A stretch of DNA of 64,000 bases from Rhynchopus euleeides. Lineage: Eukaryota; Euglenozoa; Diplonemea; Diplonemida; Diplonemidae. Of the stretch, positions 42,284 to 54,516 are shown piece after piece; position 1 is the first letter of the stretch; each line of letters opens with the position of its first letter. The DNA is taken from positions 1,302,001 through 1,366,000 of the forward strand of contig OY723322.1 in the NCBI GenBank assembly GCA_963210315.1, given 5' to 3'. A model generated the notes under the pieces. The model searched no databases. It was not told the origin of the DNA and saw only the letters and a program-made list of their open reading frames with translations. The position numbers were made by a program, and so were the translations under genes.

Positions 42284-44311
42284 CATACATCGGGCGTTAT
42301 TGCGTTACCAGTAACGGTAATACCGTTATTTTTTCGGTAAAATAACTTACCGTTAATAACGTTCCAGAACGGCCGAATAACGTTATCCGAAAATCGGTAA
42401 CGTTATTTTTCCGCGTTATACCGTTATCGATAACGGTAATACCGTTATTACCGTTATCAGGAACGGTAATAACGTTATCGGTAACGTTATTACCGTTATT
42501 ACCGTTATCGGTAACGGTAATACCGTTATCAGTAACGGTAATAACGTTATCGGTAACGTTATTACCGTTATTACCGGTAATACCGCGTTATTTTCGGTAT
42601 TTTTGGGCAACTTCTATAGGGGGACCCTTTTCGAATTTTTTTTTCGGGGTGGCCAGAATGGGCTGTTTTAGGCTATTTGAGGCCATTTTCGAGCAAATTT
42701 TTGGGTTTAGAGCCACGCAAAGGGTCTAAAATGGGCATGCCAATCTCAAAAAATGCTCAAAATTCCGAGAGATTTCAGATTTTTCGAATTTTTTGACCGA
42801 GAAAATTCTGACCCCAAAATGTGGTCCTTGTGGTCTGGAACTGTCCGTTGTCGAAGGAATTGGTGAAAAAATCGTGATTTTTGGCCTCTGGATCACCCAT
42901 GCCGTCCCAAAAATCAAGCAAAAGAGGTTTGGTAGGTGCATTTTTGGGTGAACATGAGCCATTGTGCCAACCTGCTTGATTTCACCCGAAAATTGGAATC
43001 CGTTGAATATGGTTTCTGATGAAAATGTGAAAATTTTCGACCTTCTTCGCAGTTTTTGCCACTTCCTTGCCCCATCTTTCCCACCCAAAATCGAAGTACC
43101 GTGAATGGTGTTGTTGAAAGGTCCAAATTGCGTTGGTTGTGCGTAGTTCTGCCGAAATCGTGCACACGTTGTGCATAGTGCATGTGTAACGCCATTTGCG
43201 ACCAAAATGTAAATTTCCTGCACCCGAGCGTTGACGCTTCCACACACCCTTACAAACCCACTTGCCTGATGAAGGGGGTGGTGTGTAGAGCACGTTTGGC
43301 AGGGCTGAATGACACTTTCCGCGCGAAGGTCGTGTGCGTAATTAAAAAACGGTCCGAGGGCCGGAGGCCCGAGGCCTTTTTTTACCTGCACGAGGGTGCA
43401 ATTGAGGCCGATACGGGGTGCAGATGATGGTTTCTTGCACAACCCAGTCATGTTTTGCACATCACGACGAACTCGGAAATTCCTCATATTTGCACTCCAG
43501 GTCTCATATTTGCACTGGTGCAAATATGGGACCTGGAGTGCGTGCAAATAATGACTGGGGGGTGCAAGAAAGTTCAAATTGCGTAGTTCCTGCGTACTTC
43601 GTGCGTAGCCCGAGCGTACTTTGGGTAGTTCGTGCGTATATTGTGCGAAGCGTCTTTGACAGCACCAGTAACGGACTTTTGGAACGTAACTATTTTAGAA
43701 CGGACCGGGAAAAAATGGGCACGTCGCTACTTCGCGCTACTTCGTCGCTCGTAACGAGTAAAAATATCAGGTGGTTTATACACCGCCAATGTGAGGTGTG
43801 CGGGTGTATTCCTGAAGGATTCACTTCTGCGTCCACACTGAGTGATTTTGGAGTGATTTTCACTCCAAATTTCACTCCAGGAACATTGGATGCTGCAAGG
43901 TTGCAGGGGTTTCTGCAGTATTTGCCTTGAAAAAGCCAAAAAACATGATTTTTTCACGAAACTCGACATGTCCGTGCGTTATTATCCAAAAAATGGTCCC
44001 AGGGGGGTATTCTGGAGCCATCTCCACCAAAAACTACACCATCCGCCCGCAAAATTGTCCGAATAACGCAAGTTTTCATGAAAATAACGGAAAAATAACG
44101 CGTTATTTTAGGAGAAAACGTTTTCCAATTTTTTGACATCACGGAGTGGCCCCCTGGAGTGATATTTTACCCAAGAAAATTCTTTTAGGGGGGGTAGGGA
44201 CCCGAGTTTCGGGTCAGATTCACCGGGAAATGCTGCCTTTTTTGGGGTCAAAAAATAACGCAAAAATAACGTTATTACCGTTACTGGTAACGGAATAACG
44301 CCCAATGTATG
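42284..44311. mobile_element. 2.0-kb TIR element with palindromic GTTAC/GTAAC array ends
   Basis: The left end reads CATACATCGGGCGTTATTGCGTTACCAG... and the right end, inverted, reads CATACATTGGGCGTTATTCCGTTACCAG..., followed on both by AGTAACGGTAATA-CGTTATTTTT. These are long inverted termini with few mismatches. AAAC flanks both sides (42280-42283, 44312-44315), a candidate 4-bp target duplication in simple sequence. The left end expands into a ~300-bp array of GGTAATACCGTTA-type palindromes (42296-42600). The interior is more AT-rich than the surroundings and has no recognised transposase; a 283-codon reverse frame (42726-43577) is not convincing. Bases 43228-43341 are ~98% identical, inverted, to an insertion at 63739. 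Probably non-autonomous. Confidence 0.75.
43228..43341 (-). repeat. 114-bp sequence shared with the insertion at 63739-63852
   Basis: Reverse complement of 63739-63852 with two mismatches in 114 bases, running from GCGTTGACGCTTCCACACAC to TCGTGTGCGTAA. Here it sits inside the 2.0-kb palindromic-end element. Its outer motif matches the 19-mer GATGCGTTGACGCTTCCAC at 28468 in part. Confidence 0.8.
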
Positions 44312-44315
44312 AAAC

Positions 44316-46110
44316 CCCCCCCCCTCACCACCACGATCCCGTCACCCCATCACCTTCCAACCCCATCTGCCCCTTTAATCTGTTCTTCTGCATTCTCGGA
44401 TATGTTGGGTCCGAATCTACCCCTCCCCATCCCCCTTCTTTGCGGGGGTGGGACACAAAAAAAAGCACAAACCAAAAAAACGGGGGATCGTCTTTTTTTT
44501 CTATCTTTTTTTGCAGCTGAATATAATTTTAGTTGCCACCCACTCCCCCCACTCCCCTTCACCCCACCCACCCGCCCACCCCAAGACCCCACTCCACCAC
44601 CTCGTCCTACGTCGACACAAACCTGCATTCTGAGAGCGAACGAGGGGTCGAATCTCTGTATACCTTACTCTCTCTATTACCTATCTATATGATATGTCTC
44701 CGCCTCCACCCATCTATGTTGGACGTTGCTTGGATTACTCCAGCAACGTCCCACAGGGGGGGGGGGGGGAGGAGAAAGAGGAGGAGGAGAGGCGTTCCTT
44801 CGGTTTGGCCTCACCTGACGCACCCTCTCCCCCCCTCCCTCCCGGGCTTCACCAAAACAATCTTTGCTTCTGATGAGGTCTTCTCGGACCCAGCGGCAAC
44901 AGCAAGCAATATTTGCAGTGTGGAGGCGGGGGGTAGGGGGCAAAATCTAATCGTAGGAAGAGGGTGGGTGGGGGGGATGTTGGCTGTGCATCTTTACCAA
45001 ACAAGAAGAGTGATTCAAAAAATGGAAGGGCATGGCGGATATGTCACGTGTGTTGTGGTTAGGAGGGCACAGTGTGATGGTTGTTGCGCACAGTGGGGGG
45101 AGCGAGTCGCCAGAGCGTCGCTCGGTGCCCCAGCCCTGCGCTGAAGAAAATACACGGAGTGTTGGGGCAAAAACGGGTCTGTGCGGTAGCCTGCCTCCCA
45201 GTGCCTGTGATTGTCGACACCCAACAAAGTGGCACGGCTCAAAAAAAAAACTTCGTTCAAATCGGTCAAAATGAGTGCGATGTTGCTTTGCTTTGAACGC
45301 TGATGTCAACGGAGAGGTTAGGGAATGCCCGCCTCTCTTGTCCCACCCCTTCCTCCCGAATGCTCCACCTGATCTGCCAACCGGTTGGGCCGTTCACGCT
45401 GGCCTGCCCAGAAAGTGTAAAAACCTCCAGACGTCCTGCGGTGTGTGTGGGGGGGGGGGTCGCGGTTGCATTGAATCTCAAAATACGTGGGTGGGGTGGT
45501 GGGGGGGGAGGCGGATCGAGCCAGCAATGGTAAGCCAAATAGTATGAGGGGAAAGGGGGGGAGGTTGTGGGATGGCATCTGGAGGGTCCGAACACAGGGT
45601 TGGCAGAAAAAGGGGGGGGGTGATTTGGGGCAGCCTGCGGATTGTCTTCTCTTCGCGGCATCGACTGATGGTCACGGTCAGTTTTCTGTCCCGAGATCTA
45701 GTCAGGCTTTACCTTCCTGCCCCCCTGTTTGTGTGATCTTCTTAAGCTCTGCTCTGACAAGCAAACTGCCTACCGTGGCCACATCTGATGGTGTTCCTTC
45801 TGCGTTGCGCGCTTTTTAGACACAGGGCTCCCGTCAAGTGTCAAAAATATAGCGAGCAGCGGTTTGGGCAACAACGGCAACGTCCATCACATTAGGTTGC
45901 AGGGCGTTGCTTTTGTTTTGCCGGCTTTGGCGCACAAAACAACAGCTCGATGTTTTTTGGAGCTGCTCGTTCCCTGTAGTGCTGATGCCTTCGGATTCGT
46001 CTCGCTCGGCGGGGCAGGAGGTGTGGGTGAGGTAGATATGAGTTGGGGCAACCTGACTTTGCACAAATAGTTCCAGTAAAAGTGGGTTTGTGAGCTCGTT
46101 GGTTGTGATC
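44316..46110. other. Gene-poor spacer
   Basis: No gene supported. It consists of C-, G- and A-runs with short unbiased frames. It separates two TIR elements. Confidence 0.5.
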
Positions 46111-49022
46111 ACCACGGACTAGTCGGGCAGTGACGGGTGGGGTCGACTAGTCGGGACGACGGGTGAAAACTCGACAGGCGGCACCCGTCGACTCGACGGG
46201 TGGCACCCGTCGGCACGACGGGTGAACCTGCTGAAACGACGGGTGTTCCAGCCATTTCCTGTTGATATGGGCCAATTTCAATTGAAAACTAGGGGAGTAC
46301 CTTGCATGGCATCAGGTTATTTTTCACGCCGAACTATCTTCCCTGCACAGACCCACCCCCCATTACTTTCCATTTACAATTCCTAGTTGGTGATGGGGCC
46401 TCAAGTGCATGTGCGACGGCTGTTCTCGTGGATTTTCATTGTTCGAGGGATCTTGACTCTGACAAACTGTGTCAGTTTGACAGAGCAACCTACTTCATGA
46501 AGGTGATCACTTTTCTGCCAGGCAAATTTTCGCCCCAGCCCCCAACCCTTGCACAACCCACAAGGCAGCCTCCAAGATACCGTACCCTCATCACCACCCA
46601 GGCCAAGATACCCCAAGATACTATCATCACCACCCAGGCCACCCAGACGAGCCACACCAATCAATGCCAGCGGCAAAGCGTACTGCAGCGCAGGCCCTCG
46701 CCAGCGCTGTGGACATGACGGTGTTTGTACGTGCTTGGATCAACACGTATGTTGTCGAGCGTGATGCTGATGGGTTGAGCCACATGGCCCTGAAGCAGCT
46801 TCTCGGCAAGCTGGCGGATACTACCATCAAGTCGACTGATCCCATCATCAGTCTTGCCCTGTACAAAAAGTATGAGAAGCTGGGGGGTGGGGTGATCAGC
46901 AAGTCGACCGCGAAGGATGGTCGCACGATGTACGCTGCCCGTGTCAATAGCGGGTCAGACATCGAGTTTGTCGGGTTGGGCCTCCGGAAGAGCAACGGGA
47001 AGGACCACCCGACAGGGCTCAAGGAGATGGCCGACGCCTGCCCCGCGCACTGCAGCTATGGTGAAGCTGTACGAGGCGGAGAAGAAACAGGCACAGAAGA
47101 CCCAGCAGAGCAGGCTGGCCGTAGGCATTTTCGACGGTGCCTTCGCAACACGGTTGGTGACAGTTGCCGATTAGCAGAAGGATGAGTACAGAACGTGGTT
47201 CACGTTCAACTTCCTGAAGCAAATCGCAAGAGTGCAGAGAGGGGTTTTTGAAAAGGCGAACGTGATGTTTCGGCTCGCCTGCTTAGGGTAGCAGGGGACC
47301 ATCTTGAGCTGTGGTCGGCATTTAGTAAGATGGGGTCATCTTCGCACAGGAGCGCGTTTTGTACCACACCACGAAATGACTGGTTGAAACAGCTCCACGC
47401 CTGCCACAGGGCTAGCATCCAGGAACTTCATGAAGCTGGGTTTGGGAGCCTGTACGCAGGGGTGTTCACCTCCACAGCGTACACGATCACACCCCCCCTG
47501 CACGACATAAACGGGTTCATCGCAATACTCGCAGAGATCTTGCCTGATGGACCTGCCGTGCAGAAGGCTGTCCTTGGCAGCTCAACGTGTTCCAACATGA
47601 CGGGAAACCAGGTCAGAGATGTTCTGAGTCGCTTACTCACCATTGCCAAGACGAAGGGGGTGCATCATCTACTCTGTATTGCAATGGAAATGCTTGTGCA
47701 TTTCCGCTACAACGACATCCCCATCAAGTACCACCAGGAGGGAAAGTGCGCGAAAGAGTTCATCTTCTCGCTCATCGCAATGCACATCCTTGTGTTTGTC
47801 CTGGAGTGGGTGTCACCTGGGAGAACATCCGAGGGGCGTGGTGTTACATATATCCATTCGATGAGCCACTGGTTTGATCCAGAAGATGCACACCCCCTCG
47901 CCCTGAGTGACGAGGAACTGGAGAGGGGGAATGGCGTCTCCAAACGCCATGCCCTGAGGGTGACATCGCAGCAGACCGCCGAACGGGACCTGCTGCTCTT
48001 CGAAATGCAGAGGACCAAAGGCAAGGGGTGCGGCCTGCTGGACCAACCGACCCTCCTGAAGTTCGGCGCGATAAAGCTTTGCCGCCGTGTCACTGCGAGG
48101 AACGCTTGTTGGAAGGGAGCAACGGCAGCACTGCAGCGGAGACTCGAGTCCCTCGGCCTTGGATCTCACGTCACAAAAAGGGGGCGATGGGGCCAACAAT
48201 TTCTGGGCGACCCGGAAAACACCACTCCAAAGGCAACGCTGCTCGCATGCATCTGCAAGTCCAAATCCTGGGGCAACAGCGAGGATGTGCCAGAAGTGCC
48301 AGAACCAACGCCATCCGGTACAGTGCCTGTGCAGCAGCATATCTGCATTGTGTGCTCCAAAGTTGCCCACACGAGAGAAGCACTGTTTGCGCATTATGAT
48401 GCTGCACATCGGCCACAAAACAACGCGCCGTGTCAGACCTGCACTGTCACATGCCAGGAGTGCGGCAAACGGACAACCGAAGGGACTGAGCCAGCACTAC
48501 CTCAGTCACCATTCGCGCGTGCTGACACAAAAGCGTTGCTGTGTTTGTTTCGAGCTCTTTAAAGCCACTGTAAAGCGCGACGAGCACATGAGATCCGCGC
48601 ACCCGTAAGTGAGGGGGGGGGGGTGTTTGGCAGTTCAGGTACGTAGGTGATTTTGTTTGTCCTCGAGAGCGGAGTGACGTCGTGGGAGGGGGTTGTTGTG
48701 AGGCCCCACCCCCAGGCCCCCTGCCCACCTGGATGGCTCACCCCCCTCCTGGTGGTCCACCGGTGGGCAGCCCCTTCACCAACTAGGAATTGTAAATGGA
48801 AAGTAATGGGGGGGTGGGTCTGTGCAGGGAAGATAGCTCGGCGTGAAAAATAACCTGATGCCATGCAAGGTACTCCCCTAGTTTTCAATGGAAATTGGCC
48901 CATATCAACAGGAAATGGCTGGAACACCCGTCGTTTCAGCAGGTTCACCCGTCGTGCCGACGGGTGCCACCCGTCGTTTCACCCGTCGTCCCGACTAGTC
49001 GTCCGGGCGACTAGTCCGTGGT
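46111..49022. mobile_element. 2.9-kb DNA transposon with ~250-290-bp inverted repeats
   Basis: Left repeat 46111-46399 and right repeat 48771-49022 are inverted copies beginning ACCACGGACTAGTCG. Subrepeats of GACGGGTG/CACCCGTC follow, then a shared stretch through AACTAGGGGAGTACCTTGCA to CAATTCCTAGTTGGTGA. The left copy is longer by one subrepeat block. No clear target duplication is visible (TGATCA versus TGTATG). The interior encodes a protein with C2H2 fingers in several frames. Long TIRs with internal subrepeats recall Mutator-like or related elements, but I cannot place the protein. Confidence 0.8.
46664..48605 (+). pseudogene. Protein gene of the 2.9-kb transposon (candidate transposase with C2H2 fingers), broken
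   Basis: ATG at 46664 starts MPAAKRTAAQALASAVDMTVF... and reads well to ~47050. Coding continues in a second frame to ~47165 (VKLYEAEKKQAQKTQQSRLA), then through an in-frame stop (DEYRTWFTFNFLKQIARVQRG), and from ~47296 in a third frame (GDHLELWSAFSKMGSSSHRS) to 48562. A final shift near 48490 reaches the end at ~48605. Motifs: MEMLVHFRYNDIPIKYHQEG, HSMSHWFDPEDAHPLALSDE, and three C2H2-type fingers near the C-terminus (CIVCSKVAHTREALFAHYDAAH; CQECGK...; CCVCFELFKATVKRDEHMRSAH). Breaks could be mutations or, less likely, very short introns. No known transposase core recognised. Codon bias remains good, so decay is recent. Confidence 0.6.
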
Positions 49023-49060
49023 GTATGAAATGAGGCGGGGGTGGGGGGGTTGAGTTGTTT

Positions 49061-50204
49061 AAACCCTGTGCCTGGAATTTTGACCGAGTTAGATAAAATT
49101 TTCAGTGCAATCCTTCAGCACCTCCCCCCTAGATTTTTAGGTTTTCTTGACCCAATGATCGAAATCTGCGACATAGTGGAAATCCCGGGGACATGTCGAA
49201 TTCGAAAATTTTGGGTTAAAAAACCCCAGGGGGGACCCTTTGGTTTCACCCCCTGTTGGGGGGCCTGGTGGGCGTTCAGGTGAGCTGAGACCCTTCGGGT
49301 TCCGACAGAGTGCAGCAATGGTAATCAACCGTCGTGAACGTATTTTCGTGCCGGCATGGCTATACATGGGCACCGTGGCATGTCGCCGCATCCGTTCCGA
49401 TCACAAGTGCCAGAGGCAAATCAGGAGTCCTGGTCCAGTGCAGGCACCTGCGCTGCAGATACCCAGGGACCCCAAGGGACTGTTGTGCACAAAAATGCAC
49501 ACGCAAGGACAGCAACTGACCGAGGCAATGCGGCTCGCAGCCTATCGATTCGATTCGTGGCACCAAGCCTCACGAGCTGGTCACGCGATACCACGTTACT
49601 CTGCGTGGCATATTCCGTGCAATGGCTTGGGCAGCAGTGCACAGGGGAACTTCTGCTGCACTGCGACAGGACAACCCAAGCACGTGCCGCGTACATCCGG
49701 AGGTGAAGTTGGATGAGGGAGATCAGTGGCTTCTGGGAGGAAGGGGGCGACCGCATCCACGTCGCGGATAACACACTCAGCACATGAGCGGGCTTTGCAT
49801 GAAATCCCCCATGTGTAAACAGGGGAAATCGGCCTTTTAGGGGATCCTGGTCAGGAATAAAAATTTACACAAATATTTTTCGACTTCCTGAGGCCAAAAA
49901 CCGGTGTTCCTGGACCCAGATGTGACATCTGGATGACATAATAAAAATCCAGAGTGCCTTAGAGGCGCGCGGGACATTTTTTTGGGGATCGTGGCTGGGG
50001 ACCCCCTATTTTGGGGGATTTCCCGTAGGTGGAAAATGTCGATTTTCCAATTTTAAATCACTCTGGGGGCACCTGCGGGGCCATATTTTGCATTTTCAGA
50101 CAGGGGACCTATACCCTACAAACCCGATTTTCGGGTTTTTTGACCATTTTTTGCCTTGTGCGAAAACGTGATATTTTTTGGACAAAATTCCAGGCACAGG
50201 GTTT
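49061..50204. mobile_element. 1.1-kb TIR element adjacent to the 2.9-kb transposon
   Basis: A perfect 22-bp inverted repeat starting AAACCCTGTGCCTGGAATTT lies at 49061-49082 and 50183-50204. TA occurs at both junctions (49060-49061, 50205-50206) if the terminal base is shared, so a TA target duplication is possible but not certain. The outer parts are AT-rich; the middle (~49300-49760) reads as a remnant of a basic, Cys-containing protein (VLVQCRHLRCRYPG, VTRYHVTLRGIFRAMAWAAV) and is broken. Family unknown. Confidence 0.65.
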
Positions 50205-50206
50205 TA

Positions 50207-53200
50207 GTAACCGAGAAGGAAAATAAGTTTCGGGGAGGGGTCTGGGGTGGTGAGGGACAAAAGTCGTGCTGCAACAGCGAAAAAATGAAGGTGTAACAAA
50301 AAAATCTTTAAAAAAAACAGAGAGGGTGGCGGAGAGAGGGGAGGGTGTAATGGCGAAACAAACCTGATAGCCGTCGGTAAAAAAAACTCAAAAAAAAGGT
50401 GTAAGGAAACAAGAATAGTTCTCAACAAAAAAAAACAAAAAACAAAACCGGGGATGTGGGTTGTGTGGCCCTGAAGGGGGGTACTACACCGAAGAGGGGA
50501 AGAGAAGAAAAAAAAGGGAAAAATCTTTCAAATCGTTTCAACGGGAAAAGGGGTTGGTGGGGGCTGCGAGCGCGGTGGGGGGAGGGGGGGAGGGGTGGGG
50601 CAGTCCAGCAGGTGTGCTCGCCACCACACCTTTTTTTTAAACCGGCAAAAAACCAAACCAGCTCAGCCGCGCGAGGCTGAGCTATCCCCCCCCCGCCACA
50701 GTCCCTATTTAAAAAAAAGGGGGCGTGTCGCACACATACACACACTGGGGCGGTCACTCTCAATAACAGCTCGCGGAGAGCTGTGCCTTTTTTCTTCCCC
50801 CACCCCCACCCTTTCACCCTTCGCTTTTTTTTACCCTGACTAGAACACAAGCAACTAGAAAATCCATGCGAACAAAAAATATCTCAAGTGTGATGTCCGA
50901 TGACACGCATTTGTCTTATCTCTGACTCTCTGTCTCTCTCTCGCCCAAGTGCTTTTTGGAGGCCCGTCTCTGGCGTACTGCTTCCCGAAAGCACTTTTTC
51001 TCACTGCCTGTGCCGTGTGTCGCCCGTGCCTGGATCATGGAAAGTCGGGCAGAGGACGTGTTTTGCTGTGGTGGTGTTAGTATGTGGGGGGCCCAGTCCC
51101 TTGTTTTTTGCACACTGCAGATTGTCCGAAAGCTTCAACTGACCCGACACACATGGTTCCTGTTTTTTTTTCTGTATCTCTTTGTGCCTGTATATACCCA
51201 CCAAGCGGCCGGTGGGGGGGACATGTGTCCTGGAAACTGGCGGGAAAATAAATTTTCCGTCGACGGAAGGGGGTTGGGGATGAGTCCCGTTGAACAACCA
51301 CTTCAACATTTTTTACCCCCCCTCCCCCCCCCCCCACACACACACACCCATTAGAGTGAAGAGGGGCAGCGGTGTGGCTTCCCCGTGCTGCGCCTTTGCT
51401 GTTCTATGCTTCACTACCCCACCCCCCCCTATCCGCCTCTTTTTTCAAAGGAGGCCTGACCTTTAGGTGCACCGTTCTACCCACACCCAACAATCCAACC
51501 CAACTCTTCCTCTCTCTCTCTCTCTCTCCCTCACCCAATTCCTCCAGACGTTTCAATCAACCTCTCACCAGGGGACGCTGCGAACACGGCCAAAACATCG
51601 TTAAAAAAAACAAAAAAACAAAAAGCATTGGGCGGGGTGGGTGTGCGTGTCCTCTTCTCCGATCACACTACCCCTCACCCCCCCGCAGAAGCCCAGCCAA
51701 AAGCTTGGCTTTGGCCCTTTGGGATTTTCCTTCTATCTCCCACACTTCTCCGCAATGAGCACCGCAGTCTATCCCACCCACCCCCCCTGTGGAAGCCCCC
51801 ACTGCCTTGCTCCGTCCAGACAATGGAATCGTGGGTTCCTTCCCAGGCGTACACACCAAACACACAACCGGCGACTATAACATGAGGGTGCGCGGGGGGG
51901 CGTTCTTCTGTTTTTCTCAAGAAATGTTCAAAACATGGGGGGGGGCTTAAAAATCCGGGAAAAATCCGGGAAATGGATTGGAGGGGGGATTATGCTGGGC
52001 TGTGCTCTGTTGTGTGCCTCCTGGAGAAAGAAAGGCAATACATTTGTGGCCTTCGCGTGTGTGTGGACAGTGGGCAGTGGGGATTGCCTCAAGAGCAGAC
52101 TCTTGGCGCGTCCTTCTCCACGACAAGGTTTCATGTGTGTGTGTGTGTTCGCGGTGCATTGCCCAGCTTTTACAGGTGGGACAAACCTGACCAGGCGCTT
52201 GCATGCATGGGTCCCTTCTGGATACGAACGGCCCATCGCAAAGCTTTTGGTTATGATATTGCCAAAACGGAAAGCGTGCACCACCGGTGGAGGGCACCGT
52301 GCCGCCGTGGTGAATCATGACCCAAGAAGCCTTCAGTGGCCGTCTTCTCTCTCCGCCAGCAACTCCGTCAGTGTAATTCTCCTTCACGACAACAAGATGG
52401 ATGTGTGAGATAACGGGGTTGTGTGCACTGAAACATCGCCTGTGTTCTATAACCCGCATTGCTTCCAGTTCCGAAACAAGGGTGAAGCGAAAATCGCGAA
52501 AGTCAGGTCCAGTGTGCTTTGACCTGGCAAGTGTCGGACGTCGGGATTATTCATTGTGCAGGGCCTCAAAGGGGTTTACCGGCACAGCGATGGGAGATAT
52601 GTTCCCTTTTTCTTCAGCAGCTGTGGGGGTCTCAATACCGCAACTGGTTCTGCCGTTGTTCTCTTTTGCGCTTAACACACCACAGGATACCGTCGAAATC
52701 GTCGAAGGGCGACACCAGGCAGGTGTAACCCAGGGAATGGTGGTGGGGGTGGAAGGGTGGGGGTGGGGATAGTGTAGACCGATCGGGTCAACACCCATCC
52801 GAGAATCTCATTGACGTCGCCCCCTTATTCAATAATAACTATTCTGTGGGGTACAGAGGTACCCCTGCCGTTCCTTCTTTTGCAGAATGGGGGGGGGGGG
52901 TCACAGAGCCGAGGCCACCCCCCCCTGCACACCCACACGCACCCCTTTGTTTTTTTAACGTGCGCTCTCCTCTCATCTCAACTCACGGTTCTCTCTCAAA
53001 ACAAAATCTTGCACATAACCCACACACGGCATCGCACCTGCCCTTCCTCAGCAGAGATTATTCCCCGAAGAGTTTTTTTTTGTTTTTTCTGTGATTTCTC
53101 ATTACATACGACCTCCATCTGGCGAGCGTCCGTTTGACCGTGCCAAAGGGACACGCTCTGCCTTCTTCCTCTCGGGGAGTTGAAAAAGTACGCCCCCCCC

Positions 53201-54152
53201 CCCCCTCCCCCCCCCTCGGGTCGATTGGTGGGAAGGCGCAAGGCCCTTTCTGTCACCCCTGCCCCGTGCCCCATCTCAATAGTCGATACCATTCAGCGCT
53301 GAATGTGAGGGTCTGTGGTTGATGTGGGATAACTGCAAAAAAAAATACTCTCGTCTCCTTTCCCTTCCGATGCAAAAACAAAACAGCAAAAAAAAACCAG
53401 CAAACAAACAGAACTGAAAAAATAATATGTGCATGTCTTCAGGCACGCCTGCTCTGTGTCACTGAGATGATCGCTCGTTGAATCATCGAGGCACAGGGTA
53501 TCGATATAGGGGGCTGCCACCTCTGTTGGTCTGGGGCAGCCCTCTCTCCCATGCCGCAAGAGATTGAAGGTCTCCCCCCCCCCCCCCCCCCTTCCTTGAA
53601 ATGGGCTGACGGGGGGGAGAGGAGGACGGTCCCCCCCCCCCCTGCGCAGAGCAGCAGCAACAAAAAACAACTGCAACCATATAAGTGATTCTAAGAACCC
53701 ACCCCACCCCCCCCCCCCCTTGACCCCCACCTTCCTCCCCCGCCAAAAAAACAAACAAAAACGAACACTTCCATAGAGATACCCTCATCCCCGATTCTTT
53801 GTTGCAGATTCTTTAAGAACTGCCCTGATCCCTCTCCGTCCACCGCAAGTCCGCGCGGTGGCATCCTAATCGGGTGATACCGCGTGGTTCTCCGAGCGTG
53901 GGTGTTGTCGTTATCCCAAGGCTCGTCGGATGTTACGATCCTGTCGGATTGGGGGGGGGGGTATTTTTGATTCTATTTTTGCAATCTGAAGCAGGAAGCC
54001 AACCGCAGTGCAAAGATAAACAACGGCAGCCAATGTGGAAAAACTTGCAAGGGTGGGGGGAGGGGGGGGGTGCGGAGAGGCCTCTCCGCAAGGAAAACCG
54101 ACAGAAGAACACCCTATCCCCAACCCCTCCCCACAAGCAAGATGGGTTCGAT
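50207..54152. other. 3.9-kb gene-poor region
   Basis: No gene supported. C runs include 18 C at 53574-53591 and runs near 51317-51333 and 53196-53214; CT repeats lie near 50930-50942 and 51511-51529; A-runs are frequent. Reverse and forward frames of 100-170 codons exist but lack codon bias and domains. Confidence 0.5.
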
Positions 54153-54292
54153 GGGGTCACCAGTGGTTACGCAGTTTTGGAAACGCAAAACCAATTACAT
54201 ACGGAAAACCGCACGTGCCGTTTTTTTCAGTTGAAAATTATTGCGGACGGCACCCACCCAGGACTTGGTCACTAGGCGGGCACACGCTACAT

Positions 54293-54351
54293 GGGGGGTC
54301 TGGGGGGCGGAGCCCCCAGCCACCGGAGGCCACGGTAGTGAACATCTGTTC
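54293..54351 (+). repeat. 59-bp dispersed repeat, copy 1
   Basis: Begins GGGGGGTCTGGGGGGCGGAG and ends CGGTAGTGAACATCTGTTC, with an internal hairpin GGGGGGCGGAGCCCCC. It differs by a few bases and one missing C from copies at 54458 and 56600. Confidence 0.85.
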
Positions 54352-54457
54352 ATTGTGGTCGTACAGATTCTGTGTGAATTGGCTGCGTCCTCCTGAGACT
54401 ACTGGAGTGGTTGGATTCCCTGACCTTATGAGATCGGAGTACGAGACGCACACTACA

Positions 54458-54516
54458 GGGGGGTCTGGGGGGCGGAGCCCCCCAGCCGCCGGAGGCCACG
54501 GTAGTGAGCATCTGTT
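54458..54516 (+). repeat. 59-bp dispersed repeat, copy 2
   Basis: Same unit within the same hAT element, 165 bases after copy 1 and in the same orientation; it has GTGAGCATC where the others have GTGAACATC. Confidence 0.85.

Noticed and set aside
42726-43577. 283-codon reverse frame inside the 2.0-kb element as its transposase
   Set aside because: No transposase motifs, no codon bias, AT-rich; probably a chance open frame.
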